DNA of 64,000 nt from Solirubrobacteraceae bacterium (GCA_016462625.1 JAEMSV010000002.1:74366-138365); one strand, 5' to 3'. Positions 42,436-52,051 are shown, counted from the first letter of the stretch. A program made the numbers and translations. The notes: generated by a model from the letters alone, not told the origin.

Positions 42436-43812
42436 CTACCCGCGGACGGCGTTCCAATGTGCTGCATCGCGCTCGCCGAGCGGCGTCGAGGGCGACGCAC
42501 CGGCGTAGTACTCGCGCGCGATCTCCCCCCAATCGGCACCGGCGCGCAGCTCACCGAGCACCGACAGCAGCATGCCCTCCATGCGCCGCAGCAGCAGGGC
42601 TTGGGGCGGGATCGTCTGCATGCGCATCTGGTCGAAGTACGGCGACCGCGGCGACGAGCTGACCTCGACCATCTGGCGGACGTACTCCGGGTCGATGCGG
42701 CGGAACCCTGGCTCGAGGTTCCATTCCCCAACTGCGCGGATCTGCTCGAGGATCCGGTCCGGCTCGAACGCGGCAGGGTCGGGCAGGTAGCCGAGCGTGG
42801 CGAGACCCTCGTGCAGCGCCTCGGCATCCCCGTCGATCGCGGCCTTGGACAGCGCGCGCTCGCCGTCGAGGTAATCCTCGGGGATATAGCGCATGAGCCC
42901 GAAGTCGAGGAAGCACACGCGACCGTCGTCGGCGAGCAGGTAATTGCCCGGGTGCGGGTCGCCGGCGGCGAGGTGCGAGTGCGTCAGGAGCCCGTAGAAG
43001 AACCGGTAGACGATCTCGGCGAACCGGTCCCGCGACTCCTCGTCGCCGTCCTTGATGGTGCCGAAGCCCGTGCCCGAGACGAACTCGGTGACGAGCACGC
43101 GCCGGGTCGAGAGCGTCGTGTTGACCGCGGGGATCAGGACGTCCGGATGCCCGCGCAGCGCCCGGCCGACGGTGCGCTGGTGCTGGGCCTCGAGCTCATA
43201 GTCAAGCTCCTCGCCGATGCGCTCACGGAGCTCTCCCATGATCGCCTTGGCGTCGAGCCCCGGCGCGAGGCGCTTGATCAGCGGGGCCAGCATGCCCATG
43301 TTGCGCAGGTCGGTCTCGACGGCCTCGGCGACGCCCGGGTACTGGACCTTCACCGCGACGTCGTCACCGTCGTTCGTGGTCGCGCGGTAGACCTGGCCGA
43401 TGGAGGCGGCGGCGATCGCATTCTCGTCGAACTCCGTGAAGTGATCGGAGACCTTGCCCCCGAGATCCTGCTTGATGACCTTCTCGATGCCCTTGAACGG
43501 GACTTGTGGCGCGTTGTCGCGGAGCGAGGCGAGCTTGTCCTTGAACTGCTCCCGCTCGGACTCGGGGATCAGGTCGAAGTCGACGGTCGACAGGACCTGC
43601 CCGAGCTTCATCGCCGCGCCCTTCATCTGCCCGAGCCGCGCGACGAGCTCCTCGGCCGTCTCCATCGCGCGCTTCTCGTTCGCAGCCCGCGCCTTGTCGT
43701 CGCTGCGGACGCGGTTCGCGGCGTTCGTGCCCGCCCACTTCATCCCCTGACCCGCGACGGTGCTGCCGAAGCGCGCCGTGCGGCCGATGCGTGAGGTGGG
43801 GATCTTGGGCAT
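42436..43812 (-). CDS. ABC1/UbiB-family atypical kinase
   Basis: A 458-residue protein of the ABC1/ADCK/UbiB family. The KxGQ motif MKGAAMKLGQVLS, the Ala-rich loop AAASIGQVYRATTNDGDDVAVKV, the catalytic loop GDPHPGNYLL and the metal motif VCFLDFGLM are all present. Family members are ATPase/kinases supporting quinone or other isoprenoid-lipid metabolism at membranes. ATG 43812 has TACGCT 6 bases before it, suggesting a leaderless mRNA. It heads the minus-strand run leading into the cyclase genes, 95 bases apart. Confidence 0.9.
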   Translation of the reverse strand: MPKIPTSRIGRTARFGSTVAGQGMKWAGTNAANRVRSDDKARAANEKRAMETAEELVARLGQMKGAAMKLGQVLSTVDFDLIPESEREQFKDKLASLRDNAPQVPFKGIEKVIKQDLGGKVSDHFTEFDENAIAAASIGQVYRATTNDGDDVAVKVQYPGVAEAVETDLRNMGMLAPLIKRLAPGLDAKAIMGELRERIGEELDYELEAQHQRTVGRALRGHPDVLIPAVNTTLSTRRVLVTEFVSGTGFGTIKDGDEESRDRFAEIVYRFFYGLLTHSHLAAGDPHPGNYLLADDGRVCFLDFGLMRYIPEDYLDGERALSKAAIDGDAEALHEGLATLGYLPDPAAFEPDRILEQIRAVGEWNLEPGFRRIDPEYVRQMVEVSSSPRSPYFDQMRMQTIPPQALLLRRMEGMLLSVLGELRAGADWGEIAREYYAGASPSTPLGERDAAHWNAVRG

Positions 43813-43896
43813 GGGTGGAGCGTATTGAGTGGGGGCCGGCGTCCGGTGTGCGGCTAGGCGGCGCCGAGTTGGTCTCGGTGGGCCGCGAGGACATCG

Positions 43897-43916
43897 GCCA
43901 TACCAACGAGTATGGC
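43897..43916. promoter_or_regulatory. Palindrome upstream of the UbiB-like gene
   Basis: GCCATAC (43897-43903) and GTATGGC (43910-43916) are perfect 7-bp arms around 6 bases, 85 bases before the kinase start. It may be an operator. The rest of 43813-44006 shows only the -10 at 43819-43824 and no credible gene. Confidence 0.3.
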
Positions 43917-44006
43917 GCGATCCGCGCGCCGCGGACCCACCCGGGATCGGCGTCCTGCTCGAGGCGACCCGAGTGGGTCACTTCATGTTCGGCCTCCCCG
44001 CGGTCG

Positions 44007-44930
44007 CTAACCCGCCCGGACCAGGATGTGCGGCGAGTGCTCCACCGACGCCGTGCGCCCCTTCGCCATCGCACCCGCGCGGCGCTTGGCGTAGGCGGGG
44101 CCGTCGTTGCGGATCCCCTTCGGGAGCATCGGGGTCGTCGCGCGCGACGCGACGGAGAGCGCCTTGAACTCGGCCTGCTCAAACGCGTTGAGCGAAAGGC
44201 CGAGCCGGTCGGCGAGCACGTCGGGCAGCAGGCCGATCGTGAGAATCCGCTGCGCGCGGGAGAGCGGGAGCGTCGCGGCGCGCCAGGCCAGTGGCTGCTT
44301 GACCCACCACGGCGCCCTCGGCGGCGGGGGCGGCGCGGCGAGCGTCGCGAAGACATCGTCGACCGAGGGGGTCCAGACGAGCGTGTTCTCGACCACGTCG
44401 TCGAAGTAGACCTGGAAGTCCGCCCACGTCTCGGGCATGTCGCGCCAGCGGATACCGAGGAACCGGCCCAGCCCGCGCCACTCGGCGTAGAGCGTGTCGA
44501 CCTCCTCGGCGCTGAGCGGCGTACCGAACAACCGGTGTCCGGTCACGAAGGTCTCGACGACGCTGATGTGCACCCACGCCCACGCCGCCGGCTCGAGCGC
44601 GTGGTACTTCCCGCCGTCGGGCAGCGTCCCCTTGATGAACTTGTGCATCGCGCGCACGCGGGATGCGATGGCGGCCGCGGACTCCGGGCCGCCGTAGACG
44701 AGCTGGTTGTTGAAGTCCGTGGTGCGGATCAGGCGGCCCCACGGGTCCGCGCGGAAGTCGGAGAACTGCTTGACGCCCGCGCCGATGACCGGGTGCATCA
44801 CCTGGAGCAGCAGCGCGTAGCCGGCGGTGGCGGCCAGCCGGAGATCGGCCGAACGCCGCCAGGTGATCGAGCCGGGCTGGATGGCGAGGGATTCCCACTC
44901 GCTCTCGGGCGGGAGCACGGGCTCGGGCAT
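44007..44930 (-). CDS. DUF2236 (MpaB/latex-clearing-like) oxygenase
   Basis: A 307-residue DUF2236 protein. Family landmarks: AGYALLLQVMHPVIGAGVKQFSDFRADPWGRLIRT (conserved His, Arg), AWAWVHISVVETFVTGHRLFG (WVH with haem-ligand-type His), AEWRGLGRFLGI and the C-terminal RILTIGLLPDVLADRLGL. DUF2236 members include the b-type haem rubber oxygenase Lcp and MpaB. Substrate unknown; oxidation of an isoprenoid or fatty side chain would be typical. The 3' end is 194 bases before the UbiB start region. Confidence 0.87.
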   Translation of the reverse strand: MPEPVLPPESEWESLAIQPGSITWRRSADLRLAATAGYALLLQVMHPVIGAGVKQFSDFRADPWGRLIRTTDFNNQLVYGGPESAAAIASRVRAMHKFIKGTLPDGGKYHALEPAAWAWVHISVVETFVTGHRLFGTPLSAEEVDTLYAEWRGLGRFLGIRWRDMPETWADFQVYFDDVVENTLVWTPSVDDVFATLAAPPPPPRAPWWVKQPLAWRAATLPLSRAQRILTIGLLPDVLADRLGLSLNAFEQAEFKALSVASRATTPMLPKGIRNDGPAYAKRRAGAMAKGRTASVEHSPHILVRAG

Positions 44931-45017
44931 GCACGGATTGTCCGCGCTCTCACAACCCACCGTGGTGTGGTGGATCGAGACCCCCGAACCACGCCAGTGG
45001 TGAACTACGCTGCCGCC

Positions 45018-45887
45018 ATGGCCGGACCTCTCCTTGCCGTAGACACCCCGTCTCTCTTGTACCGCGCCTTCTACGCGCTGCCCTCGTCCATCAAGGGCAA
45101 GGACGGCCGGCCCGTCAACGCGCTGCTCGGGACGGCCAATCTCATCCTGTTCGCGCTCGAGCGGCACAACCCCCGCGCCGTCGTCCTCTGCTTCGGCGCC
45201 GAGGCCGCGCACTACCGGACCGACCTCTTCCCGCCGTACCACGCCGACCGCCCGCCGATGCCCGACGAGCTCACACCGCAGTGGGAGGACGCGCCCGCGT
45301 TCTTCGGCGCGTTCGGGTGGGAGAGCCATCACGCGGGTGACCTCGAGGCCGACGACCTGCTCGGCGCGTTCGCCAAGGTCGAGGAGGAGGCCGGCGGCAC
45401 CGCGCTGCTCTTCACCGGCGACCGCGACATGTACCAGTGCGCGACGGACAAGGTGAGCATCCTGTTCCCGCGTGGCGGCAAGGACGGCCCCGAGCTCATC
45501 GACCCCGACGGGGTGCGGGAGAAGTACGGCGTCGACCCATCCCAGGTCCCCGACTTCATCGCCCTGCGCGGCGACCCGTCCGACGGGCTTCCGGGCGCGA
45601 AGGGCATCGGTGAGAAGGGGGCTCGCGAGCTGCTCAACGAGCACGGCAGCCTCGAGGCGCTCATCGCCGCAGCACAGCGGCCCGTGCCCCCGCTGAAGCC
45701 GCGCGTGGTCGGTTCGCTGACGACCCAGCAGGAAGAGCTCCGCGCGTTCCTGGAGATCGCCACCCTCCGGCCCATCGAGGTCGAGCGGCCGGCTGACCGG
45801 CCGCTCGACACCGCAGGCGCAGCAGCAGCGGCTCGCGAGCGCGGAATCAACCGCCTTGCAGAGCGGCTTGACGGACTCACGAGCTAG
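45018..45887 (+). CDS. Stand-alone 5'-3' exonuclease (FEN / PolA N-terminal type)
   Basis: A 289-residue nuclease of the PIN/FEN superfamily. Metal-binding acids are in LLAVDTPSLLYRAFYAL (Asp), LEADDLLGAF, LFTGDRDMYQCAT and LRGDPSDGLPGAKGIGEKGARELL (also the helix-hairpin-helix). It matches the nuclease part of DNA polymerase I without a polymerase, as in many actinobacteria; it would remove RNA primers or flaps. ATG 45018 has TACGCT 6 bases upstream. Followed after 23 bases by the GH2 gene. Confidence 0.9.
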   Translation: MAGPLLAVDTPSLLYRAFYALPSSIKGKDGRPVNALLGTANLILFALERHNPRAVVLCFGAEAAHYRTDLFPPYHADRPPMPDELTPQWEDAPAFFGAFGWESHHAGDLEADDLLGAFAKVEEEAGGTALLFTGDRDMYQCATDKVSILFPRGGKDGPELIDPDGVREKYGVDPSQVPDFIALRGDPSDGLPGAKGIGEKGARELLNEHGSLEALIAAAQRPVPPLKPRVVGSLTTQQEELRAFLEIATLRPIEVERPADRPLDTAGAAAAARERGINRLAERLDGLTS

Positions 45888-45910
45888 CGCCGACTGCCGA
45901 ACACAGAATC

Positions 45911-47692
45911 GTGTCCCCTCGACGCATCGTTCTCGCGACCCTGCTCGCGCTCGGACTCTTCGCCGCGCCCGCGCACGCGAGCTTGCCCGACCCCATCCCA
46001 TTGAACGACGGCTGGGAGTACGTCGAGGGCCGCGACCAGCCCGAGACCGGCTGGGCGCCGGTGTCCATCCCGCACACCATGCAGGGCGAGACCACCCAGC
46101 GCACGTACGAGGGCACCGTCGGCTGGTACCGGCTGACCTTCACCGGCCCGTCGACCGTCGACGGCTACCGCTGGGCCGCCCGCTTCGAAGGCGCGCGCCG
46201 GATCGCCACGGTCTGGCTGAACGGCGAGCAGCTCATCGAGCACCGCGACCCGTACACCCCGTTCGAGGTCGAGCTCGCGAACCTGCGCCCCGGGAAGACG
46301 AACACCCTCTTCGTCCGCACCGACAACATCCGCCCGCCCGGCACGCGCGAGGGCTGGTGGAACTTCGGCGGGCTCGTCCGCAAGGTCAGCCTCCAGCCGC
46401 GCGGGTCGGCTTCGCTCGACGACACCGCCGTGCTGCCGCGCCGCGTGTGCGGCAGCGTCGGCTGCCAGTGGACCGCGATGGTCGACACGGACATCGTCGC
46501 CGGCCCCGACGGCGCGCAGCCCACGACGGTCGACATCGACCTCGCGTCGCCCGGCGGCGTCATCACCGCGGGCTCCGCGCCCGTCCGCGCGCTCGCACCC
46601 AACGAGCGCACCCACCTGCGCTACGAGGTCGCCGTCGCCGGCCCGATCTTCCTCTGGTGGCCCGCCAGCCCCGCCCTGTACCGCGCCGACGTCCGGCTGC
46701 GCACCGGCGACCGGATCGAGGACGCCGACCGCTCCCGGATCGGCCTGCGCACCGTCTCGGTCAAGGACGGCCAGCTCCAGCTCAACGGCAAGCCGCTGAA
46801 CATGCGCGGCGCGTCGATCCAGGAGGACATCCCGGGCCGCGGCGCGGCGATGACCGACGCGGACGTCGATCGCACGGTCGCCGAGGTCGAGGCGCTCGGC
46901 GCCGACGTCACCCGCGCGCACTACCTCCTCGATGAGCGGCTGCTGAACCGGTTCGACGAGAAGGGCATCCTCGTCTGGAGCCAGGCGCCGGTCTACCACC
47001 GCGACAGCGATCTCGACGACCAGGGCCGCCGCTTCTTCGAGCTGCAGAACGTGCGCGACACGATCCTCGAGGCGCGCCGCCACCCGAGCGTCATCGTGCA
47101 CTCGGTCGCCAACGAGCTGAGCCCCGAGCCCGACCGCCGCCCCGGCACCCGCCGCTTCCTCGAGGCCGCCGAGCGGATCTCCCGAGAGCTCGACCCGACC
47201 CGGCCCGTCGCGCTCGATCTGCTCGCCTATCCCGGCTACGGCAAGCAGCACACGCACGCGCGCTTCGACGTCCTCGGCATCAACCACTACTACGGCTGGT
47301 ACGAGGGCAAGCAGGACCACTCCACGCGGAACTTCGCCGGGTTCGAGCGCCACCTGGCCGCGATGCACCGCCGCTATCCCAAGCAGGCGCTCGTCATCAC
47401 CGAGTTCGGCGCCGAGGGCGTGCGGACGGGGCCGGTGACCGCGAAGGGGTCGTTCGCATTCCAGACGAACTACCTGCGCAAGACCCTGCGCGTCGTCGAC
47501 CGCACGCCGTTCCTGTCGGGCGCGATCTACTGGACCGTGCGCGAGTTCGCCGTCAAGCCGCGCTGGCAGGGCGGCGACATCTACGCGGGCGACTCGATCC
47601 ACAGCAAGGGCCTGCTGTTCTACGACGGGCGCCCGAAGCCGATCTGGTGGGCGGCGAAGCAGGAGTTCGCCGTGGTTCCGACGTTCCGCTGA
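45911..47692 (+). CDS. Secreted glycoside hydrolase family 2 protein
   Basis: A 593-residue exported GH2 enzyme. A signal peptide (RRIVLATLLALGLFAAPAHA) is followed by the sugar-binding domain (NDGWEYVEGRDQPETGWAPV, VGWYRLTFTGPS), an immunoglobulin-like domain and a TIM barrel. The acid/base Glu is in VHSVANELSPEPD and the nucleophile in LVITEFGAEGVRTG; YWTVREF supports the fold. It lies in the beta-galactosidase/glucuronidase/mannosidase group; sugar specificity cannot be read. The start is GTG 45911. Confidence 0.88.
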   Translation: MSPRRIVLATLLALGLFAAPAHASLPDPIPLNDGWEYVEGRDQPETGWAPVSIPHTMQGETTQRTYEGTVGWYRLTFTGPSTVDGYRWAARFEGARRIATVWLNGEQLIEHRDPYTPFEVELANLRPGKTNTLFVRTDNIRPPGTREGWWNFGGLVRKVSLQPRGSASLDDTAVLPRRVCGSVGCQWTAMVDTDIVAGPDGAQPTTVDIDLASPGGVITAGSAPVRALAPNERTHLRYEVAVAGPIFLWWPASPALYRADVRLRTGDRIEDADRSRIGLRTVSVKDGQLQLNGKPLNMRGASIQEDIPGRGAAMTDADVDRTVAEVEALGADVTRAHYLLDERLLNRFDEKGILVWSQAPVYHRDSDLDDQGRRFFELQNVRDTILEARRHPSVIVHSVANELSPEPDRRPGTRRFLEAAERISRELDPTRPVALDLLAYPGYGKQHTHARFDVLGINHYYGWYEGKQDHSTRNFAGFERHLAAMHRRYPKQALVITEFGAEGVRTGPVTAKGSFAFQTNYLRKTLRVVDRTPFLSGAIYWTVREFAVKPRWQGGDIYAGDSIHSKGLLFYDGRPKPIWWAAKQEFAVVPTFR

Positions 47693-47744
47693 GCCTGAAC
47701 GGAATTCACCAGACCGGTCAGGGACGTCCATACGGTCTCGCCGC

Positions 47745-49328
47745 ATGAGACCCGCCGCCCTCGCCCTGGCCCTCACCGTGTTCACGGCTGTCCCGCAGGT
47801 CGCGCATGCCGCCACGTCGCCGGTCCGCTCGACGATGGGCCTGCTGGGCGCCCCGGCGCACTTCACCGGCAACCCGTTCACGACCACGCAGCCGCTCGGC
47901 GACGTCAACGCCGACGGCTTCGCCGACGTCGCACTCGGGGATAGCGCGCTCGGTCAAGTGCGCGTCGTCTTCGGCCAGTCCGTCCACGCGAACGTCGACC
48001 TCTCGAAGCCCTCCACGCGCGTCTTCCCGCTGCCCGCAGGTTCCTACGCCGAGGGCGCCGGCGACGTCAACGGCGACGGCAAGGACGACCTGCTCCTGTA
48101 CGCGCCCACCGCGGGCGGCTTCACCTCCGCCGTGGTCTTCGGCGCGACCGACATCGCCGCCACCCGCCTGGACCGGCTCGGGAACCGCGGCTTCTTCGTC
48201 CTGAACGGCATCGCGCGCCCCGCCGGGGACCTGGACGCCAACGGCAAGGACGACCTGATCGTCAGCGCGTCGGCCGGGAGCGGGCGGAAGCTCGTGTACG
48301 TCCGTGGGCGCGCCGCCGGAGGGACGCTCGACGCGATGGCCATCGGCGCCGCGGGTGGCGATTTCCCCTAATCCTCGGGTGCGACCTATCTCGAAGTCGC
48401 CCCCGGCGACTACAACGGCGACGGCCGCGACGACATCGCCCTCGGCGATGCCCGGGACGGTTGGATGCAGGCGATCACCATCGTGTACGGCAAGCCGGGC
48501 TGGACGCCTGTCTACATCGGCGAGCCGGGCGCGAACGGGCTCCTGGTGCTCGGTGGAGGCGGGTTCAAGGGCCTCGTGCGCTCCCCGGACGACTTCAACG
48601 GCGACGGCAAGGACGACATCGCCGTCGACGGAGGCGGCGGTGGCGGGGCGCGCATCATCCTCGGCCGGGCCGCCACCGGAAGAGTTGAGCCCACGGACAA
48701 CATCGAGCTGCTCGACGGCGGCCTGAGCTACGGCGGCACGTCGATCGCGGGCGTCGGCGACCTGACCGGGGACGGCAAGGACGACCTGGTCGTCGGATCG
48801 AGGTTCGTCGCAGGGCGCGCCGCGCAGGCGGAGGTCAGCACCTACTACGAGCCGGAGATCCCCGGGGCATACGGCGCGCGCGCCTACGCCGCCGGCGACG
48901 TCGACGGCGATGGCAAGGACGACGCGCTGCTCCTCAACCGGCTGGCGTCCCAGGGCCCGGGCGAAGCCGACGGCGCGACCCTCCTCACCGGCGGGGTCGA
49001 TGTGCTTGCGCCCCAGTGGCTGGGCGACCCGTACACGGCGGGCGCCGCGATGATCCCGAACTCCTTCCGGCCGGGCGCCAACGCCACCGTCCTGATCCTG
49101 CTGGTCAGCGAGAAGCCGGTGACCATCGAGCTCGTGCTGCGCACGAGCGCGGGCGCGACGGTGGGAACCGCCCGCGTCCCGAATGTGTCCAAGCTCCGCA
49201 CCCCGTGGGACGGCAAGGTCAACGGCCAGGCCCTCGCACCGGGCGGCTACCGCAGCTCGGTCACCGCGATCGACGCGGCGGGCAACCGCAGCAAGACGAA
49301 GACGGTCGACTTCACGATCCTGCCGTGA
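47745..49328 (+). pseudogene. Secreted FG-GAP repeat protein interrupted by an in-frame TAA
   Basis: One frame of 528 codons with a single TAA at 48369-48371. Before it: signal peptide RPAALALALTVFTAVPQVAH and FG-GAP repeats such as GDVNADGFADVAL and GDVNGDGKDDLLL. After it, in the same frame and without any shift, the repeats resume (GDYNGDGRDDIALGD) and end in a FlgD-like Ig domain with WDGKVNGQALAPGGYRSSV and FTILP. The two intact paralogs at 52087 and 54286 have the same layout and similar length. So this is a full-length gene with one nonsense codon: a young pseudogene, a read-through, or a sequence error. TACGGT lies 8 bases before its ATG. Confidence 0.8.
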
Positions 49329-49376
49329 TCTGAGCCGCCGGCGGCGCTCCGGTGCGCGTCCTATCGTTGCGGCCCC

Positions 49377-49982
49377 ATGCCGCCCGAGGACCTCACCGAG
49401 CGCCGCCGGCGCGAGATCGCCGACGCGGCCGCGCTCACCTTCGCCGAGCAGGGCTACCACGCGACCGGCATCGCCGACATCGCGCAGCGCCTGGGCATCG
49501 GCCACGGGACCTTCTACCGCTACTTCAAGAACAAGCGGGACATCCTCGAGTTCGTGCTCGACGAGGTCGCCCAGCGGCTGGGCGAGGTCCTCGCCGGCGA
49601 GGACCCGACGCAGACGACGACCCTTGCCGAGTACCGCGCCCAGGTCGAGCGGATCGGCAACGGGCTGTTCGACCTGTTCACCGACGAGCCCGCGATCGCG
49701 CGGCTGTTCTACGTCGAGTCGGTGGGCGCCGACCACGAGTTCAGCGAGCGCTGGCTCGACCTGCAGGCGTCGTTCGCCGGCGTCACCGCCGCCTATCTGA
49801 GGAACGGCGTCGAGCGCGGTTTCCTGCCCGCTGACCTCGACGTCGAGGTCAGCTCGTGGGCCGTCAACGGCATGACCTTCTCCGGCATGCTCGCCGGGAT
49901 CCGGCTGCCCGAGGGCGCGGTCGACCGCGACCGCTGGGTCTCGGGCATCACCCGGCTCATGTTCGCCGGGATCTCGGGCTGA
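49377..49982 (+). CDS. TetR-family regulator
   Basis: A 201-residue TetR protein with the HTH RRREIADAAALTFAEQGYHATGIADIAQRLGIGHGTFYRYFKNKRDIL (residues 9-57) and a helical ligand domain containing FDLFTDEPAIARLFYVESVG. TATCGT lies 9 bases before the ATG. It ends next to the stop of the convergent BVMO fusion gene, whose promoter carries a 22-bp TetR-type palindrome at 51970-51991; it is the obvious candidate to bind it. Confidence 0.88.
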   Translation: MPPEDLTERRRREIADAAALTFAEQGYHATGIADIAQRLGIGHGTFYRYFKNKRDILEFVLDEVAQRLGEVLAGEDPTQTTTLAEYRAQVERIGNGLFDLFTDEPAIARLFYVESVGADHEFSERWLDLQASFAGVTAAYLRNGVERGFLPADLDVEVSSWAVNGMTFSGMLAGIRLPEGAVDRDRWVSGITRLMFAGISG

Positions 49983-51965
49983 CTACGCCGGGACCTTCGC
50001 GGGGATGATCTTCTTGATCCCCGAGAGCGCGAACTTGTTGCCCGGCCCGAGGATCTTCGGGAGCGCCTTGCGCAGCGGGCCGGGAAGCGGGCGGCCAGGG
50101 TCGACCGCCATCGTCCACGTCAGGCGGGTGCCGCGCGACGTCGGCTCGACGACGAAGTCCTCGGCGAGGGCGTCGAACGCCTTCTTCGACGCGCTGACGA
50201 CCGTGAACGCCGCCCGGCGGCCCTCCTCCCAGATGAAGAAGTCCTCCTCGACCTCGACGGCCTTGCCGATCCGCAAGATGCGGACGGAGCCCTCACCGAG
50301 GGGGCGCGGGGTGATCCAGCGGAGCTTGTCGAGGACCGGGACCCAGGACCACATCTCGTCGGACCCGAGGGCCTCGAAGACGGCGTCGGGGGAGGCGTCG
50401 AGGTCGACCGACGCGGTGATGACGAGCGGCGCGTTCCTCAGGAACTGCTCGTCGACGCGGCGGACGGGGTGAGCGAGGGCGAGGGCCATGAGGGGTGATC
50501 GTCCTTCTTCGTTGGTGGTTCGATACGAGCCGAGATCGAACCGGCGGGTCCGGCGCCGGTGGTGCAGCGTGCTCCACGGATACATGAAGCTGTTGCGGCC
50601 GTTCTCGTCGAAGTAGTAGCTGCCGCAGCCGCCAGCGTTCCACACCGTGCCGGTCAGTGCGGTGTCGACCTCCTCGTTGAACGCGCGCTGGACGTCCTCG
50701 CGGACGTCGACGCTGACCAGCTGCTGGCGGTCCATCGCCTCGAGCGCGCGCACCACGTACGTCATCTGCTGCTCGAGCACGACGGTCGCCGACGAGTGGC
50801 CGTTGCCGAGGTTCGGGCCGAGCAGGATGAAGAGGTTGGGGAAGCCGGCGGTCGTCGTGCCCAGGTACCCGCGCGGGCTGCCCGCCCAGGTCTCGGCCAT
50901 CGTGCGGCCGTCGCGTCCGCGCACGATGTCGGCGACGGGCATGTCGAGGATGTGGAAGCCGGTCCCGAAGATGATCGTGTCGGCGGGGCGCTCGACGCCG
51001 TCGGCCCCGACGACCGACCGCTCGCGCACCTCGGTGACCGCGTGCGGGACGACGGCGACGTTGTCGCGCTGCAACGAGCCGAAGTACGTGTTGCTCATCA
51101 GCATGCGCTTGCAGCCGAGCGTGAAGTCCGGGGTGAGTGCGGCGCGCAGCGCGGGGTCGGGGACCTGGCGCTCCAGGTGCTTCTCGCCGATCCGCTGGAC
51201 GACCTTCATGGCCCGCGCGTGGCGCGTGGCCCACCCGAGCCCCTCCATCGCGAGCCGCAGCCCCTCGTGCGCGGCGCGCTGAGCCACCGGCCAGCGGCGG
51301 TAGAGCCGGCGCATCCGCTCGGGGTACGGGCCGTCGGGCTTGGGCAGCACCCAGTGCGGAGTGCGCTGGAAGAGGTCGAGCTGCGCGACGTCCGGGGCGA
51401 TCTTCGGGACGAACTGCACCGCCGACGCCCCGCTGCCGATGACCGCGACCCGCTCGCCGCGCAGGTCGTGCTCGTGGTCCCAGCGCGACGAGTGGAAGGT
51501 CGTGCCGGTGAAGGTGTCGAGTCCGGGGAGGTCGGGGATGAGCGGCTCGTGCCACGGGCCGGCGCCGGAGATCAGCACCCGCGCTCGGTACTCCTCGCCG
51601 GACGTCGTGATGTGCCAGCGCTGCTCGTCGTCGTTCCAGGCGGCGGATTCGACGTCGACTCCGAGGCGCAGGTGCTCGCGCACGCCCATCCGGTCGATGA
51701 CGTCGCCGAGATAGGCCTGGATCTCGGGCTGCGGGGCGAAGATGCTGCTCCACTCGGCGTTCGGGGCGAAGCTGAACGAGTACAGCGTGGACGGCACATC
51801 GCACGCGCAGCCGGGGTAAGTGTTGTCCCGCCAGGTACCGCCGGGCTCGGTCCCGCGGTCCAGGATGAGGAAGTCGCGGCGGCCCGCGCGGCGCAGCATC
51901 GCGCCGGCGCAGACGCCCGCGAAGCCGGCTCCGAGGACGAGCACGTCGGTGGTCTGGGGCGTCAT
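49983..51965 (-). CDS. Baeyer-Villiger-type flavin monooxygenase fused to an SRPBCC domain
   Basis: A 660-residue protein. Residues 1-480 are a flavin monooxygenase: first dinucleotide fold LVLGAGFAGVCAG, the BVMO fingerprint FTGTTFHSSRW (152-162, FxGxxxHxxxW form), second fold VAVIGSGASAVQF and ADTIIFGTGFHI. Residues about 490-660 form a SRPBCC/START-like domain (APLVITASVDLDASPDAVFE to LTWTMAVDPGRP). Typical BVMOs stop near 540 without it. It should oxidise a ketone to an ester or hydroxylate a lipophilic substrate, with the added domain perhaps presenting it. ATG 51965 preferred over 51983. Confidence 0.85.
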   Translation of the reverse strand: MTPQTTDVLVLGAGFAGVCAGAMLRRAGRRDFLILDRGTEPGGTWRDNTYPGCACDVPSTLYSFSFAPNAEWSSIFAPQPEIQAYLGDVIDRMGVREHLRLGVDVESAAWNDDEQRWHITTSGEEYRARVLISGAGPWHEPLIPDLPGLDTFTGTTFHSSRWDHEHDLRGERVAVIGSGASAVQFVPKIAPDVAQLDLFQRTPHWVLPKPDGPYPERMRRLYRRWPVAQRAAHEGLRLAMEGLGWATRHARAMKVVQRIGEKHLERQVPDPALRAALTPDFTLGCKRMLMSNTYFGSLQRDNVAVVPHAVTEVRERSVVGADGVERPADTIIFGTGFHILDMPVADIVRGRDGRTMAETWAGSPRGYLGTTTAGFPNLFILLGPNLGNGHSSATVVLEQQMTYVVRALEAMDRQQLVSVDVREDVQRAFNEEVDTALTGTVWNAGGCGSYYFDENGRNSFMYPWSTLHHRRRTRRFDLGSYRTTNEEGRSPLMALALAHPVRRVDEQFLRNAPLVITASVDLDASPDAVFEALGSDEMWSWVPVLDKLRWITPRPLGEGSVRILRIGKAVEVEEDFFIWEEGRRAAFTVVSASKKAFDALAEDFVVEPTSRGTRLTWTMAVDPGRPLPGPLRKALPKILGPGNKFALSGIKKIIPAKVPA

Positions 51966-51969
51966 CGCT

Positions 51970-51991
51970 GCGGAATGATACATCGTTCCGC
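51970..51991 (-). promoter_or_regulatory. 22-bp TetR-type operator and leaderless -10 for the BVMO fusion
   Basis: GCGGAATGAT (51970-51979) and ATCGTTCCGC (51982-51991) are 10-bp inverted arms around AC with one mismatch. On the minus strand TATCAT (51980-51975) lies inside it, 9 bases before ATG 51965, so a bound repressor would cover the -10 and start. The neighbouring TetR gene at 49377 is the likely binder. Confidence 0.6.
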
Positions 51992-52051
51992 GTCCGAACG
52001 GGGTTCACCACACGGCCGCCCCGCCGAACTACCTTTGCCTCCGCAGTTACC

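Noticed and set aside
43831..43906. Tiny minus-strand frame reading MADVLAAHRDQLGAA then stop
   Set aside because: No ribosome site or -10, a short open stretch, and it starts within the dyad at 43897; not supportable as a gene.
45884..47908. 674-residue minus-strand frame opposite the GH2 gene
   Set aside because: No recognisable domain, and the plus strand encodes a complete GH2 enzyme with catalytic residues.
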